48,118 nt of DNA from an uncultured Prevotella sp. (GCA_905233425.1 CAJOEC010000088.1:1-48118); one strand, 5' to 3'; counted from the first letter of the stretch, positions 25,703-35,112 are shown. Notes: a model not told the origin generated them from the letters alone. Numbers and translations: made by a program.

Positions 25703-25873
25703 ATGGCAAGACCGATTAGAGAAACGCCCGTGCTGAAGGGCGAAGACGCCTTCAACTTCGAGTGGAGAAGGCTGATGGTAGATAACATGAGCGAGGAGCA
25801 GCGTGCGGAGAACCGCCGCAAGTTTGAGGAACGTCTCGCCGAGGCAAATAAGCACATCACTTGGGAATGGTAG
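25703..25873 (+). CDS. Small hydrophilic protein upstream of a GNAT gene (antitoxin-like position)
   Basis: 56 residues, MARPIRETPVLKGEDAFNFE, then a charged helix (SEEQRAENRRKFEERLAEANK). It starts after a clear promoter and ends 3 nt before an acetyltransferase gene. The second pair on the other strand begins with a similar protein (MAIPVTNIPVLTGEVAERF): both share a IP/TPVL-GE/D start. Such small partner-plus-GNAT pairs recall type II toxin-antitoxin modules, but no DNA-binding fold is visible, so the role is an inference. Confidence 0.75.
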   Translation: MARPIRETPVLKGEDAFNFEWRRLMVDNMSEEQRAENRRKFEERLAEANKHITWEW

Positions 25874-25876
25874 GCT

Positions 25877-26388
25877 ATGAAAGTTGTTCCTTTGACCCCT
25901 GACTATGAGCTGACCGCCTTCGACTGCGGAGACGAGCAACTGAACAATTTCCTGTTCGAGGACGCGAAGCCGTCGCTCGAACTGCGCATTGCCAATACGT
26001 TCATCCTTGAGGACGATGGACGTATTGCTGCATACTTCTGCCTGCTGAACGACAAGGTGAGCAAGGACGAGATTATCGGCAGCCGTTGGAAGAAAATCCG
26101 AGCGAACTTCCCCAGCGGCAAGCAGTTCCGCAGCTACCCGACCGTCAAGATTGGCCGCTTAGCCGTGTCTGTCGATTATCGCGGTCAGAACATTGGCACT
26201 TGGCTGATGGATAAAGTGAAAGGTACGCTTCGGCAAAGTTCCACCCACTCTGCCTTCCGCTACATCACCGTGGATGCCTACCTCTCGGCTGTTCAGTTCT
26301 ACGAGAAGGGAGGGGCCTGCGATGTTGATAACATCGTGGGAGGGCACCACGGCTTCGTGTGTTCTTCGACATGAAGGAAGTGGAGTAG
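25877..26388 (+). pseudogene. GNAT acetyltransferase, C-terminus frameshifted
   Basis: The N-terminal ~145 residues are a good GNAT domain: LTAFDCGDEQLNNFL, VKIGRLAVSVDYRGQNIGTWLMD (acetyl-CoA loop) and YITVDAYLSAVQFYEK. The family normally continues FYEKNGF... to a VFFDMKE end. Here the frame after FYEKGG runs to a stop at 26374, while PAMLITSWEGT and then RLRVFFDMKEVE (stop 26386-26388) appear in the two other frames. Two small indels, the first at GGGAGGGG (~26309-26316), explain this. The product, if made, lacks the normal end. Confidence 0.78.
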
Positions 26389-26419
26389 CACTCCCCTCCT
26401 CCTGTCCTTCGCAGACATC

Positions 26420-26455
26420 ATCCCCTGCACCGCCCTTTGCGCTGCGGGGGATTTT
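26420..26455 (+). terminator. Hairpin after the first GNAT gene
   Basis: ATCCCCTGCA (26420-26429) pairs over 10 bp with TGCGGGGGAT (26443-26452), followed by TTT. The T-run is short. Confidence 0.5.
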
Positions 26456-26603
26456 CGCGTCCGTATGTCCGTGGTTGCTGTCATGCCGCCTGAGTTATGA
26501 AGTTCGCTGATGGATAGAAAAAACTATGCGGCCTCCCTTGCTTTGTTGCAAGAAAAGCCGTATATTAACGCGGGCGCGCCTCTCTTCAATCGCGCGTACC
26601 TTA

Positions 26604-26699
26604 GAGTGAGTGAGTGAGTGAGTGAGTGAGTGAGTGAGTGAGTGAGTGAGTGAGTGAGTGAGTGAGTGAGTGAGTGAGTGAGTGAGTGAGTGAGTGAGT
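26604..26699. repeat. (GAGT)24 microsatellite
   Basis: Exactly 24 perfect copies of GAGT (96 bp), with no interruption. Inverted TTAACGCG / CGCGTTAA sites lie on both sides (near 26565 and 26731). It is outside any frame and sits in the gap between the two convergent GNAT genes. The rest of 26456-26856 shows no gene. Confidence 0.97.
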
Positions 26700-26856
26700 T
26701 AACGAATTATTTGGAATCTCCAAACAATTCGCGTTAAACATTGTTATCATCTCAATCTTTCTCATCTTTGAAATCCCCTCTCAGTTAATGTCGTTCGGAT
26801 GGTTAGTGCATAAAAGTCTCTCTCGCCGTTATTCAGTGGTTTTGCCAGAGAGTGGA

Positions 26857-27446
26857 TTACCTGATGGATGGCCGTTTAAGCAGAATCATGTCACGGAACA
26901 TGAGGCGGGTCTCTAATGGGCCGTCCTTCTCGGTGTTCCAGTTTCGGTACTCCATCTCCTGTTCGAGCGAGGAAAAGAAAAGGTTGAGGCCGTTGCGCTG
27001 GTAAAACTCCAGCAGGTGCGGCTCGTCGTAGGCATCAACGATGAGGTGGCGGCAGCCGGACTTGTTATCGGGCGAGGTGAACCACTGCATCACGAAGTCG
27101 CGAGGTGCAGTCCCCTGTACTTGACATCTACGCCGAGCTGAGCAAGCAGGATGGAGGGGTAGTTGATAAGCCCTTTCTCGTGGTGTACCTCGCGGCCAAT
27201 CTTCTTCTGGCGGGCGTTAGGTAGGCGCTTAGTGAAGATGCTGGCGTTGGCCACAGTGAAGCCCGCGACCACTTCCGTTGGACGGTCGCGATGCACCCAA
27301 TAGTAGGTCTTACCAAACAGCTCGTCTTGGTAATCCTGCGCCTCTTCGCGGAAGAATTTATTGACAGACTCCCGCCCACAGTCAAAAGACTGCAGGTTAA
27401 GTCCTGGAGTGCCTTGAGGGGAAAACAGAAGGTCTGCGAGTGTCAT
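26857..27446 (-). pseudogene. Second GNAT acetyltransferase, frameshifted in the middle
   Basis: The N-terminal part (27446-27090) reads LNLQSFDCGRESVNKFF, then LLAQLGVDVKYRGLHLATS and stops. The continuation DFVMQWFTSPDNKSGCRHLIVDAYDEPHLLEFYQRNGL is in another frame (to 26857). A single-base loss near 27100 (for example in CTCGGCGACTTC) accounts for the break, exactly in the acetyl-CoA-binding loop. Both halves are otherwise well conserved, so the change is recent, an error, or a switch. It overlaps the upstream small gene by 4 nt (ATGA type). Confidence 0.8.
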
Positions 27447-27625
27447 TTGCGTGCCATTTTACGTTGAAACTCAAGGGAACGCTCCATGATTCCATTGAAC
27501 CAATCCTCCTTTTCCTGACTCCACTCCGAACCTGCCAGGTGCTTGGCGTTGTACTCGCACTGCTCGATGAAGCGCTCTGCCACCTCACCCGTCAGCACTG
27601 GGATGTTTGTTACTGGTATTGCCAT
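27443..27625 (-). CDS. Small protein upstream of the second GNAT gene (antitoxin-like position)
   Basis: 60 residues, MAIPVTNIPVLTGEVAERFIEQ, then a basic/charged end (SLEFQRKMARK). It resembles the start of the 56-aa protein at 25703 and the 28-aa frame at 27649 (STIPVLT). A GGAAAGGAATT ribosome-binding site precedes the ATG. Its stop overlaps the GNAT start. Antitoxin function is only suggested by the arrangement. Confidence 0.75.
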   Translation of the reverse strand: MAIPVTNIPVLTGEVAERFIEQCEYNAKHLAGSEWSQEKEDWFNGIMERSLEFQRKMARK

Positions 27626-27648
27626 AATTCCTTTCCTTTTATTGTTTG

Positions 27649-27735
27649 TTATTCATCTCCTGTTATATGAGGAACCACGGTCAGCACTGGGATGGTGCTG
27701 GCCTTGAAGTCCTTCTTGTTGACCAAGTCTTCCAT
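27649..27735 (-). CDS. Possible 28-aa frame (remnant or leader) before the small protein
   Basis: MEDLVNKKDFKASTIPVLTV then VPHITGDE and stop. The IPVLT-TGE pattern matches the start of the following small protein, so it may be a truncated older copy. The -7 box TACATTTG lies at 27766-27773 on the - strand. Confidence 0.4.
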   Translation of the reverse strand: MEDLVNKKDFKASTIPVLTVVPHITGDE

Positions 27736-27813
27736 ATATGTTGCTCTTTTTGTGGTTTACGGGTGCAAATGTAAGCATTTTTTCTAAATAAGCTGCATAA
27801 GTCGCAAGAAAAC

Positions 27814-27844
27814 TTTGCTGTTTCATGAAAAAGTCGTAACTTTG
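27814..27844 (+). promoter_or_regulatory. Promoter of ruvB
   Basis: TTTG (27814-27817), 19-nt spacer, TAACTTTG (27837-27844). The ATG at 27853 follows only 9 nt later, so the transcript is leaderless or nearly so. Confidence 0.78.
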
Positions 27845-27852
27845 CGGCCACT

Positions 27853-28890
27853 ATGGAGGATAATTTTGACATACGCGAAGAACGACCCCTGAGCCAGGGC
27901 GAGAAAGACTTTGAGAACGCGCTGCGACCGTTGAGTTTCGGCGATTTCAGCGGACAGAAGAAGATTGTGGAGAATCTGCAAGTGTTTGTCGAGGCCGCCA
28001 AATACCGTGGCGAGCCTCTCGACCACACGCTGCTGCACGGCCCCCCAGGACTGGGAAAGACGACGCTGAGCAACATCATCGCCAACGAACTGGGCGTGGG
28101 GTTCAAGATCACGAGCGGCCCTGTGCTTGACAAGCCCGGCGACCTGGCCGGCATCCTCACGAGCCTTGAGCCACGCGACGTGCTCTTCATTGACGAGATA
28201 CACCGCCTGTCGCCCGTCGTCGAGGAGTATCTCTACTCGGCCATGGAGGACTACCGCATCGACATAATGATAGACAAGGGGCCGTCGGCGCGGAGCATTC
28301 AGATAGACCTCAACCCCTTCACCCTCGTAGGCGCCACAACGCGCAGCGGACTGCTCACCGCCCCCCTGCGTGCACGCTTCGGCATCAACATGCACTTGGA
28401 GTACTACGACCCAGAGACGCTGGCCCGCATCATCGAGCGGTCGGCGGCCATACTGCGCGTGCCCATCACCGAGGATGCGTCGATGGAGATTGCCAGCCGC
28501 TCGCGTGGCACGCCACGAATAGCCAACGCCCTGCTGCGCCGTGTGCGTGACTTCGCCCAGGTGAAGGGCACGGGACGCATCGACACCAAGATTTCGCAGG
28601 TGGCGCTGTCGGCCCTGAACATCGACAAGTACGGACTGGACGAGATTGACAATAAGATCCTGCTGACGATCATCGACAAGTTCCGTGGCGGCCCCGTCGG
28701 CGTGACGACCATCGCCACGGCCATAGGCGAGGACAGCGGCACACTGGAGGAGGTCTACGAGCCGTTCCTCATCATGGAGGGATTCCTGAAGCGCACCCCA
28801 CGCGGCCGCATGGTCACCGAGCTGGCCTACAAGCACTTCGGCCGCAACCCATACTCAGGCAACGTGATGCACCCCGACCTCTTCGGGTGA
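27853..28890 (+). CDS. ruvB: Holliday junction branch-migration ATPase
   Basis: Motor of the RuvABC recombination complex. Walker A is LLHGPPGLGKTTLSNIIANE, Walker B VLFIDEIHRL, sensor 1 LVGATTRSGLL, the arginine finger region PLRARFGI, and the C-terminal winged helix ends FLKRTPRGRMVTELAYKHFG. 345 residues, normal. No ruvA or ruvC is adjacent. The gene is very close to its promoter. Confidence 0.97.
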   Translation: MEDNFDIREERPLSQGEKDFENALRPLSFGDFSGQKKIVENLQVFVEAAKYRGEPLDHTLLHGPPGLGKTTLSNIIANELGVGFKITSGPVLDKPGDLAGILTSLEPRDVLFIDEIHRLSPVVEEYLYSAMEDYRIDIMIDKGPSARSIQIDLNPFTLVGATTRSGLLTAPLRARFGINMHLEYYDPETLARIIERSAAILRVPITEDASMEIASRSRGTPRIANALLRRVRDFAQVKGTGRIDTKISQVALSALNIDKYGLDEIDNKILLTIIDKFRGGPVGVTTIATAIGEDSGTLEEVYEPFLIMEGFLKRTPRGRMVTELAYKHFGRNPYSGNVMHPDLFG

Positions 28891-28950
28891 ACGCAGCAGC
28901 AAACAGGACTGGTAATATGGTATTTACACTAACTATAAACGCTTACTATT

Positions 28951-31900
28951 ATGAAGACAAACATTCTCAAACGACTTGGTGCACTCTGCCTACTCTGTGC
29001 ACTCTGTAGTTTCGCCGGCGCTGCCACTGAATATGGCATCTACATCGGCGAGACAATGATTACGAGCAGCAATGCTTCCGACGTGTTCGGCAACGGACAG
29101 TTCAGCTACAACAGCTCCACGAAGACGCTCACCGTGCGCAACGCCACGCTGACCAACAGCGGCTCGCTGGGCTCGGGTATCAGCAATCGCAAGGTGGACG
29201 GGCTGAAGATTCAGCTCATAGGCACCAACACTTTCACCACGCGCATGAACATCATCAATTCGTACTATTCGTTCTCCATCACCGGCACTGGCACGCTGAA
29301 CGGCACTTCTTCCGAAAGCTACTGCTTTAGCTTCTACAACAAGAGCATGACGTGCACCATCGACGGCCCCAAGCTCAACCTCAGCAGCAAAAGGTACGGA
29401 GTGAGCGACTACGGAGAGAAAGACTACGAAGGCGGGTGCACGCTGAAGATACAGGGCAGCAACACGAGCCTCACGCTGACATCGGGCACCAACTATCCCA
29501 CCATCTACAACCTGAAGAGCTTGTCGCTCGCCAGCGGATACTACATCACCGAGCCTGCGGGAGGCTATTTCTCGTCGTCGCTGAAGAGCATCACCACCGA
29601 CGGCTCGACGGCCTACAAGGGCAAAATCGTCATCAGCAAAGAACCTGCCAAATATGGCTTGTTCATCAGCAGCACGAGCGTCACCTCGGCCAACGCCTCC
29701 GACATCCTGGGCAACGGACAGTTCAGCTATTCGCCCACCACGAAGACGCTGACACTGAGAAACGCCAACTTCACCGCCAACGGCGGCGGTAGCGCTGAGT
29801 CGCAGGGCATTTCCAACACCAGTATCGACGGCCTGATCATCAATGTGGTGGGCACGAACAGCATCACCGCACAATTGGCACCCATGGGATCCATGAAATC
29901 GTTCTCTTTCACAGGAACCGGCTCATTGACATTGACTTCCACCGGCAGCTATGGAATAGCACTCTGGTCGTCGACCCCTAACATCAAGGACAACATCGGC
30001 TGCACCATCAACGGCCCCCGAGTGACCATCATCTCGAAAAACGGCTCTTCTTTTTCCGGCGGTACGGAGGACAATAACACCGTGACGGTGACTGGCACGG
30101 GAACACGCCTTGAACTGCAACCGACGAGGGGCGGAGCCGACCACACGCCGTTCTACCTGATGAACGGACTCACCTTGGGAAGCGGACTCTACATCACCGA
30201 GCCATACGGCTGCTATTTCGACACTACGCTGAACGACCTCACCACCGACGGCAAGACGGTGTACAAGGGCCGCGTGGTCATCAGCAGCACGAAGCCCACG
30301 CCCACAGCCTATGGCTTGAATATCGGCGAGACTTACGTCAACAGCGCCAACGCCTCCGACATTCTGGGCAACGGACAGTTCAGCTACGACCCCGCCACAA
30401 AGACGCTCACCGTGAAGAACGCCAACCTGACGAACAACGGGGCAATTGGCTGCGGCATTGACAACCGCAGTGTCGACGGGCTTGTGGTCAAACTTGTGGG
30501 CAACAACGTCATCAATGCCCGCATCTACCCTGTGTATTCAGAGAAGAACTTCTCAATAGTGGGAAGCGGCTCGCTAAAGGGCACATCAACCTCAACCGCA
30601 GGCATAGTATTGTCCGGCGACTGTGAAGATCTCACCATCGACGGCCCCACGATAGACATCACAGGCCAAGACTATGGTCTGTGGGACTACGGGAAAAAAG
30701 CGACGCTGGTGGTGCTGGGCGACGGCACAAGCCTCACACTGCAGTCGAGCCACCCCTCAAACTACCCTGCCATCTACAACCTCGCAAACATGGGGCTGGG
30801 CTACCAGATATGCATCACCGAGCCTAATGACGGAGAGTTCAACTCCGACCTGCGCACTATCACCACCGACGGCAATACAGCCTACAAGGGCAAAGTGGTG
30901 ATAAAGGACATCGGGGGCTACCCCCTTTGGGTCAGCGGCACCCAGGTGACGACGGACAACATGGATGATGTGCTGGGCGACGGCAAAGTGTCGCTTGTCA
31001 ATAAAAGTAATTCTTACGATCTCAATATCGCCGACGGCGCACTGATTGAGGGTGGTATCCGCAATGAGTTGCACGACCCGCTGTGGATTAAGTTCACGGG
31101 CGACTGCACCATCAACGGCACCGATTTCGGCATATCGACGAAGAAAAGGGTTCTGCTGACAGGCAGTCTGAAGAACATGAAAGCCGAAGAGAGCCACCAG
31201 TACATCAACGCCACCAACGGCCCAGCCATACTGCTCCGCAACAGCAGCTCGTGCCGATTTGAATGCGGCTTGACCAGCGAGAACCAGCTTGTCTACACCC
31301 ATTTCCACCTCAACGGCACCACTGCCGCCATCAAAGGCGAGAGGGGAGACGAGAGAGTCCAATTTTTCGCTATCACCTATCTCGATGCCGGTGACGGCAA
31401 CGTGAGAATGCCCGCCCTGAACAACATCGGCGAGGCGACGGTGGCAGAGACTTCTGGATTCTACCTCACGAAGCCCTACAACGGCTGGTTCGAACCCACG
31501 CTGAAGAGCTACACCACCGACGGCGCCACACCATACACCGGCACCGTACTCATAAGCACCGAGCAGCCATCGGAACCCAAATACTACGGTTTCTACGTGG
31601 CCGAGACACCAGTAACCGAGGATAACGCCGACGACATCCTCGGCGACGAGCAGTTCACATACGATGCCAAGACCAACACGCTGTGGGTGGGCAGGAACGC
31701 CCATCTCACCAACCACGGCATCCTCGGCACGGGCATATCCATACGCGAGAACTACGGGCTGACCATACGCATACAGCAGGGAGCTACGTTCAACACCCGC
31801 AACAGCGTCATCAGCTCACAATGCTCGTTCACCATCTTCGGCAGCGGAACGCTCAGATGCAAGTCGACAGAGGGCAACGGCATATACCTTTGTAGCGACA

Positions 31901-33489
31901 CCATCACCTGCAACGTCAAATGCGACCTTGACATCATCGGCAATACCTTCGGACTATATGACTACAGCCGGACGGCACGGCTGAACATCATTAGTGACAA
32001 CGTCAGCTTCCAGTCGTCGCAGCCCGATGAATTCCCGGCCATCTGGGGACTCGAAAGTATAGAAATGACAGACAACATCAGGCTGAAAGAGCCAGAGGGC
32101 GGATGGTACGACCCACTAATACACTCTATCACCACCGACGGCATCGGGACATACTACGGGAAAGTGGTATTCAAGCGCTACACAGAATACCCATTGTGGA
32201 TTGGCGGCAAGCAGGTGACGAGCTTCAATGCTGGCGACGTCCTCGGCGACGGCACCGTGTTAGTGACCGACGAAAGCCACATCTATCTCAACAACGCGAA
32301 GATCAATGGTGGCATCATAAGCACCAGAGAGAGGAAACAGTTCCTGGTCTATATCAAAGGCGACTGCGAGATAACATGCCCGGAGGCAGAAGCCACGGCA
32401 TCGGTCGGGACAGGTATCGAAACAAACAGCGCGCAGCTCAATATCACCGGCGACTACGGCAAGAGCACCCTCACCATCAACGCCCCCGGCGGCAGGGGCA
32501 TCGCCATCAACGAAGGCATGGAGTGCATCTTCCGCAAGGGAGCCGACGTCACCATCAACGCCGACATTGCCATCGAGGGCAATGATTCGTACATGACATT
32601 CTGGGATTACAACTGCCGCCTGCTCATGAACGCCAGCGCAGCCGCAATCACCGGCATCAGCGGCCTCGAACTCAACGGCCACAATATCGCCAAGCCCGCC
32701 GGCGCATGGTTCGACCCCGAACTGAAGACCATCACCCTCGACGGCGCGACACCATGCTCAGGCACCGTGCTCATAGGCGACGAAAAGCCCGAGAAGGACT
32801 ATTTCTCTGAGGACAACAGCAAAGGTCAGGAAATTGACTACCACATCACCGGCGACGAAACTGTCGAGGTAATCGGCACAGATGAAACAGCCGACGAGAT
32901 TGACATTCCCGCGACGGCCGGAGAACGCGCCGTGACAGGCATCGGCGAAGGTGCATTCCAGAACTTGGCAAGCATCACCACCGTCTGGATTCCTGCCACC
33001 ATGCAGTTCATCGGCTACGGGGCATTCCGCAACTGCAGCGGCCTCGCCAATGTCTATGTGAAATGTTTCCTGCCTCCAACGCTGCTCAACCAAGACGGCA
33101 ACCCCACCGACGACAACGAGGCCTTCGCCGGACTGCCCGGCAGCACATCGGCATCGCGGACTGTCGACTGGGAGATGCAACCCTACGCATCGCAGACTGA
33201 CTATGAGCCTTCCATACCGACGACGCTCCACGTGCCCTACGGACGTATCGAAGCCTACGACAAGGCTCCCTGGAACAATTGGTTCAACTATATCATTGAC
33301 GATGCCACGATACTTGGCGACGTGAACCTCGACTTCTCCGTCGACGTGGCCGACATCGCCACGGTCATCAACGTCATGTCCGGGAACGAGGGCATAGCAC
33401 CCGCATTCGCCGACGTGAACGCTGACGGGGCAATCGACGTGGCCGACATCGCCACCATAATCAACATCATGGCAACGAAGTCGAGATAA
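28951..33489 (+). CDS. Large secreted repeat protein with LRR segment and dockerin-like C-terminus
   Basis: 1512 residues with a signal peptide (ALCLLCALCSFAGA). Six related modules of ~200 residues follow; each starts like YGLYIGETxVTSxNASDILG, contains GNGQFSY...TKTLTLRNAN, and ends ITTDGxTxYKGKVVI. Modules 4 and 6 (YPLWVSG, YPLWIGG) are shorter and more diverged. The modules look like beta-helix or carbohydrate-binding repeats. Near the end is one BspA-type leucine-rich segment (GAFQNLASITTVWIP...GAFRNCSGL). The last 60 residues hold two dockerin-like calcium loops, DVNLDFSVDVADI and DVNADGAIDVADI. It is likely a surface or secreted polymer-binding protein; the ligand is unknown. It follows ruvB by 60 nt without a clear promoter. 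Confidence 0.85.
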   Translation: MKTNILKRLGALCLLCALCSFAGAATEYGIYIGETMITSSNASDVFGNGQFSYNSSTKTLTVRNATLTNSGSLGSGISNRKVDGLKIQLIGTNTFTTRMNIINSYYSFSITGTGTLNGTSSESYCFSFYNKSMTCTIDGPKLNLSSKRYGVSDYGEKDYEGGCTLKIQGSNTSLTLTSGTNYPTIYNLKSLSLASGYYITEPAGGYFSSSLKSITTDGSTAYKGKIVISKEPAKYGLFISSTSVTSANASDILGNGQFSYSPTTKTLTLRNANFTANGGGSAESQGISNTSIDGLIINVVGTNSITAQLAPMGSMKSFSFTGTGSLTLTSTGSYGIALWSSTPNIKDNIGCTINGPRVTIISKNGSSFSGGTEDNNTVTVTGTGTRLELQPTRGGADHTPFYLMNGLTLGSGLYITEPYGCYFDTTLNDLTTDGKTVYKGRVVISSTKPTPTAYGLNIGETYVNSANASDILGNGQFSYDPATKTLTVKNANLTNNGAIGCGIDNRSVDGLVVKLVGNNVINARIYPVYSEKNFSIVGSGSLKGTSTSTAGIVLSGDCEDLTIDGPTIDITGQDYGLWDYGKKATLVVLGDGTSLTLQSSHPSNYPAIYNLANMGLGYQICITEPNDGEFNSDLRTITTDGNTAYKGKVVIKDIGGYPLWVSGTQVTTDNMDDVLGDGKVSLVNKSNSYDLNIADGALIEGGIRNELHDPLWIKFTGDCTINGTDFGISTKKRVLLTGSLKNMKAEESHQYINATNGPAILLRNSSSCRFECGLTSENQLVYTHFHLNGTTAAIKGERGDERVQFFAITYLDAGDGNVRMPALNNIGEATVAETSGFYLTKPYNGWFEPTLKSYTTDGATPYTGTVLISTEQPSEPKYYGFYVAETPVTEDNADDILGDEQFTYDAKTNTLWVGRNAHLTNHGILGTGISIRENYGLTIRIQQGATFNTRNSVISSQCSFTIFGSGTLRCKSTEGNGIYLCSDTITCNVKCDLDIIGNTFGLYDYSRTARLNIISDNVSFQSSQPDEFPAIWGLESIEMTDNIRLKEPEGGWYDPLIHSITTDGIGTYYGKVVFKRYTEYPLWIGGKQVTSFNAGDVLGDGTVLVTDESHIYLNNAKINGGIISTRERKQFLVYIKGDCEITCPEAEATASVGTGIETNSAQLNITGDYGKSTLTINAPGGRGIAINEGMECIFRKGADVTINADIAIEGNDSYMTFWDYNCRLLMNASAAAITGISGLELNGHNIAKPAGAWFDPELKTITLDGATPCSGTVLIGDEKPEKDYFSEDNSKGQEIDYHITGDETVEVIGTDETADEIDIPATAGERAVTGIGEGAFQNLASITTVWIPATMQFIGYGAFRNCSGLANVYVKCFLPPTLLNQDGNPTDDNEAFAGLPGSTSASRTVDWEMQPYASQTDYEPSIPTTLHVPYGRIEAYDKAPWNNWFNYIIDDATILGDVNLDFSVDVADIATVINVMSGNEGIAPAFADVNADGAIDVADIATIINIMATKSR

Positions 33490-33522
33490 CAAGACATCAA
33501 GACTCAACAAAACTGAAGCACG

Positions 33523-33613
33523 CCGCCCCAAAACGCACTTCAAAAGTGACTTTTGGGGCGGTGCTGTGCATACCACCGCCCCAAATCTGCAAAAAAAAGT
33601 TAGATTTGGGGCG
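33523..33613. repeat. Two successive long hairpins built from CCGCCCCAAA
   Basis: CCGCCCCAAAA (33523-33533) pairs with TTTTGGGGCGG (33551-33561), with CACTT/AAGTG stacked inside. Then CGCCCCAAATCT (33577-33588) pairs over 12 bp with AGATTTGGGGCG (33602-33613). It may end transcription of the 1512-aa gene, but there is no clear T-run, so it may instead be a dispersed palindrome. Confidence 0.75.
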
Positions 33614-33628
33614 TTGCCGACGGAAAAG

Positions 33629-33660
33629 TTTGTCTGTTTTGAAGAGTTTGCTTAACTTTG
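33629..33660 (+). promoter_or_regulatory. Promoter of the second ATPase gene
   Basis: TTTG (33629-33632), 20-nt spacer, TAACTTTG (33653-33660), 24 nt before the ATG at 33685. Confidence 0.8.
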
Positions 33661-33684
33661 CAGCCAGTAAGACAATTACCCGCG

Positions 33685-35112
33685 ATGATAGGAAGAGAGA
33701 AAGAAAAAGGGATTCTGGCCTCCTGCCGTGACTCCGGCCAGGCAGAGTTTGTCGTGCTGTATGGCCGCCGGCGCATAGGCAAGACATATCTTGTAAGGGA
33801 ATATTTCATGAACCAGTTCGCGTTCAGCTACGTTGGTGGTCATCATCTGACCACATCCGAGCAGCTTGCCAACTTTGCCGAAGCATTGCGTGAACACTCC
33901 AATGCGCTGATAGCCCCGCGTCTGGCCAACTGGACTGAGGCTTTCCACAGCCTGAAGGAGCTGCTGAAAGCCTTGCCCGCAGAGCAACGCAAAGTGGTGT
34001 TCTTCGACGAAATGCCATGGATAGACACCCCCGGCTCCGATTTCACAAAGGCCCTGGAGAATTTCTGGAATGGCTGGGCGGCCACACGCAAGGACATCCT
34101 GTTCATAGCCTGCGGCTCGGCAACGTCGTGGATGGCCGACAAACTGATGGCCAACCAAGGAGGGTTGCACAACCGTATAACGCAGCAGATATACCTGCGT
34201 CCCTTCACCCTCCGTGAGACAGAGCAGATGCTGGAGAGCATGGGCTGCCACTGGGACCGCTTCCAGGTGGTGCAATGCTACATGGCAATGGGCGGTGTGC
34301 CCTACTATCTTGGGAAGCTCAGCCCACGCCAGAGCCTCAGCCAGAACATCGACAGGCTCTATTTCGAGAAGAACGCGCCCATGCGAAGTGAATTCGACGA
34401 ACTGTACTATGCCCTGTTTTCCAATGCCGACCGCTACATCACCGTGGTCAGGGCACTTGCTGCCAGCCACCAGGGGCTTACAAGAACCCAACTGGCACAG
34501 ACGACGGGCATGACGGGCGGATGGCTGACACGAGTGCTGGTGAACCTTGAGCGCTGCGACTTCATTGTCAGCTATGCACAGTACGGAAACAAGTCGAAGA
34601 ACATCATCTACCGGCTGGCCGACTTCTACACGCTGTTCTACCTGCGCTTCGTAGAAAACGACCTCACCCGCGACGAGCAACAGTGGACCCATCTGCTTGC
34701 ATCGCCACGAATAGCCTCCTGGCAGGGACGCACATTCGAGCTGATATGCCTGACACACCTGCAGCAGATAAAACAAGGCTTGGGCATCAGCGGTATGCTC
34801 ACCAGTGCCAGCAGCTGGCGTGGACGTGCAGCGGAAACCAACGACGGTGGGCAACAGGCGACGCAAGTGGATCTGCTCATTGAAAGAGCCGACCGCATCA
34901 TCAATCTCTGCGAGATAAAGTTCACCACCGAGCCATTCGAGATAACCCGCGACTACGAGCAGCGGCTGCGAATGAGGATGGCAATATTCAAGTCGGAGAC
35001 GAAAACGCGGAAATCGGTTGTCACAACATTCATAACAACATACGGAGTTATCCCTGGCAAGCACTCTGCCATTGTGCAGAGTGAACTGACGATGGACGCC
35101 CTGTTCCTGTAA
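33685..35112 (+). CDS. AAA ATPase with C-terminal nuclease-like (DUF234) domain, second copy
   Basis: 475 residues. IGREKEKGILASC, Walker A VLYGRRRIGKTYLV, Walker B VVFFDEMPWID, sensor-like IACGSATSWM, winged helix (LTRTQLAQTTGMTGGWL) and the nuclease signature QVDLLIERADRIINLCEIKF. It is a paralogue of the gene at 21380-22798 with the same order of motifs. The ATG at 33685 is chosen over a TTG at 33658, which lies inside the -7 box. It is convergent with gldE, 25 nt apart. Confidence 0.88.
   Translation: MIGREKEKGILASCRDSGQAEFVVLYGRRRIGKTYLVREYFMNQFAFSYVGGHHLTTSEQLANFAEALREHSNALIAPRLANWTEAFHSLKELLKALPAEQRKVVFFDEMPWIDTPGSDFTKALENFWNGWAATRKDILFIACGSATSWMADKLMANQGGLHNRITQQIYLRPFTLRETEQMLESMGCHWDRFQVVQCYMAMGGVPYYLGKLSPRQSLSQNIDRLYFEKNAPMRSEFDELYYALFSNADRYITVVRALAASHQGLTRTQLAQTTGMTGGWLTRVLVNLERCDFIVSYAQYGNKSKNIIYRLADFYTLFYLRFVENDLTRDEQQWTHLLASPRIASWQGRTFELICLTHLQQIKQGLGISGMLTSASSWRGRAAETNDGGQQATQVDLLIERADRIINLCEIKFTTEPFEITRDYEQRLRMRMAIFKSETKTRKSVVTTFITTYGVIPGKHSAIVQSELTMDALFL

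Noticed and set aside
27090..27110. Programmed ribosomal frameshift in the second GNAT gene
   Set aside because: No slippery heptamer or following pseudoknot is seen at the break; a simple base loss explains it.
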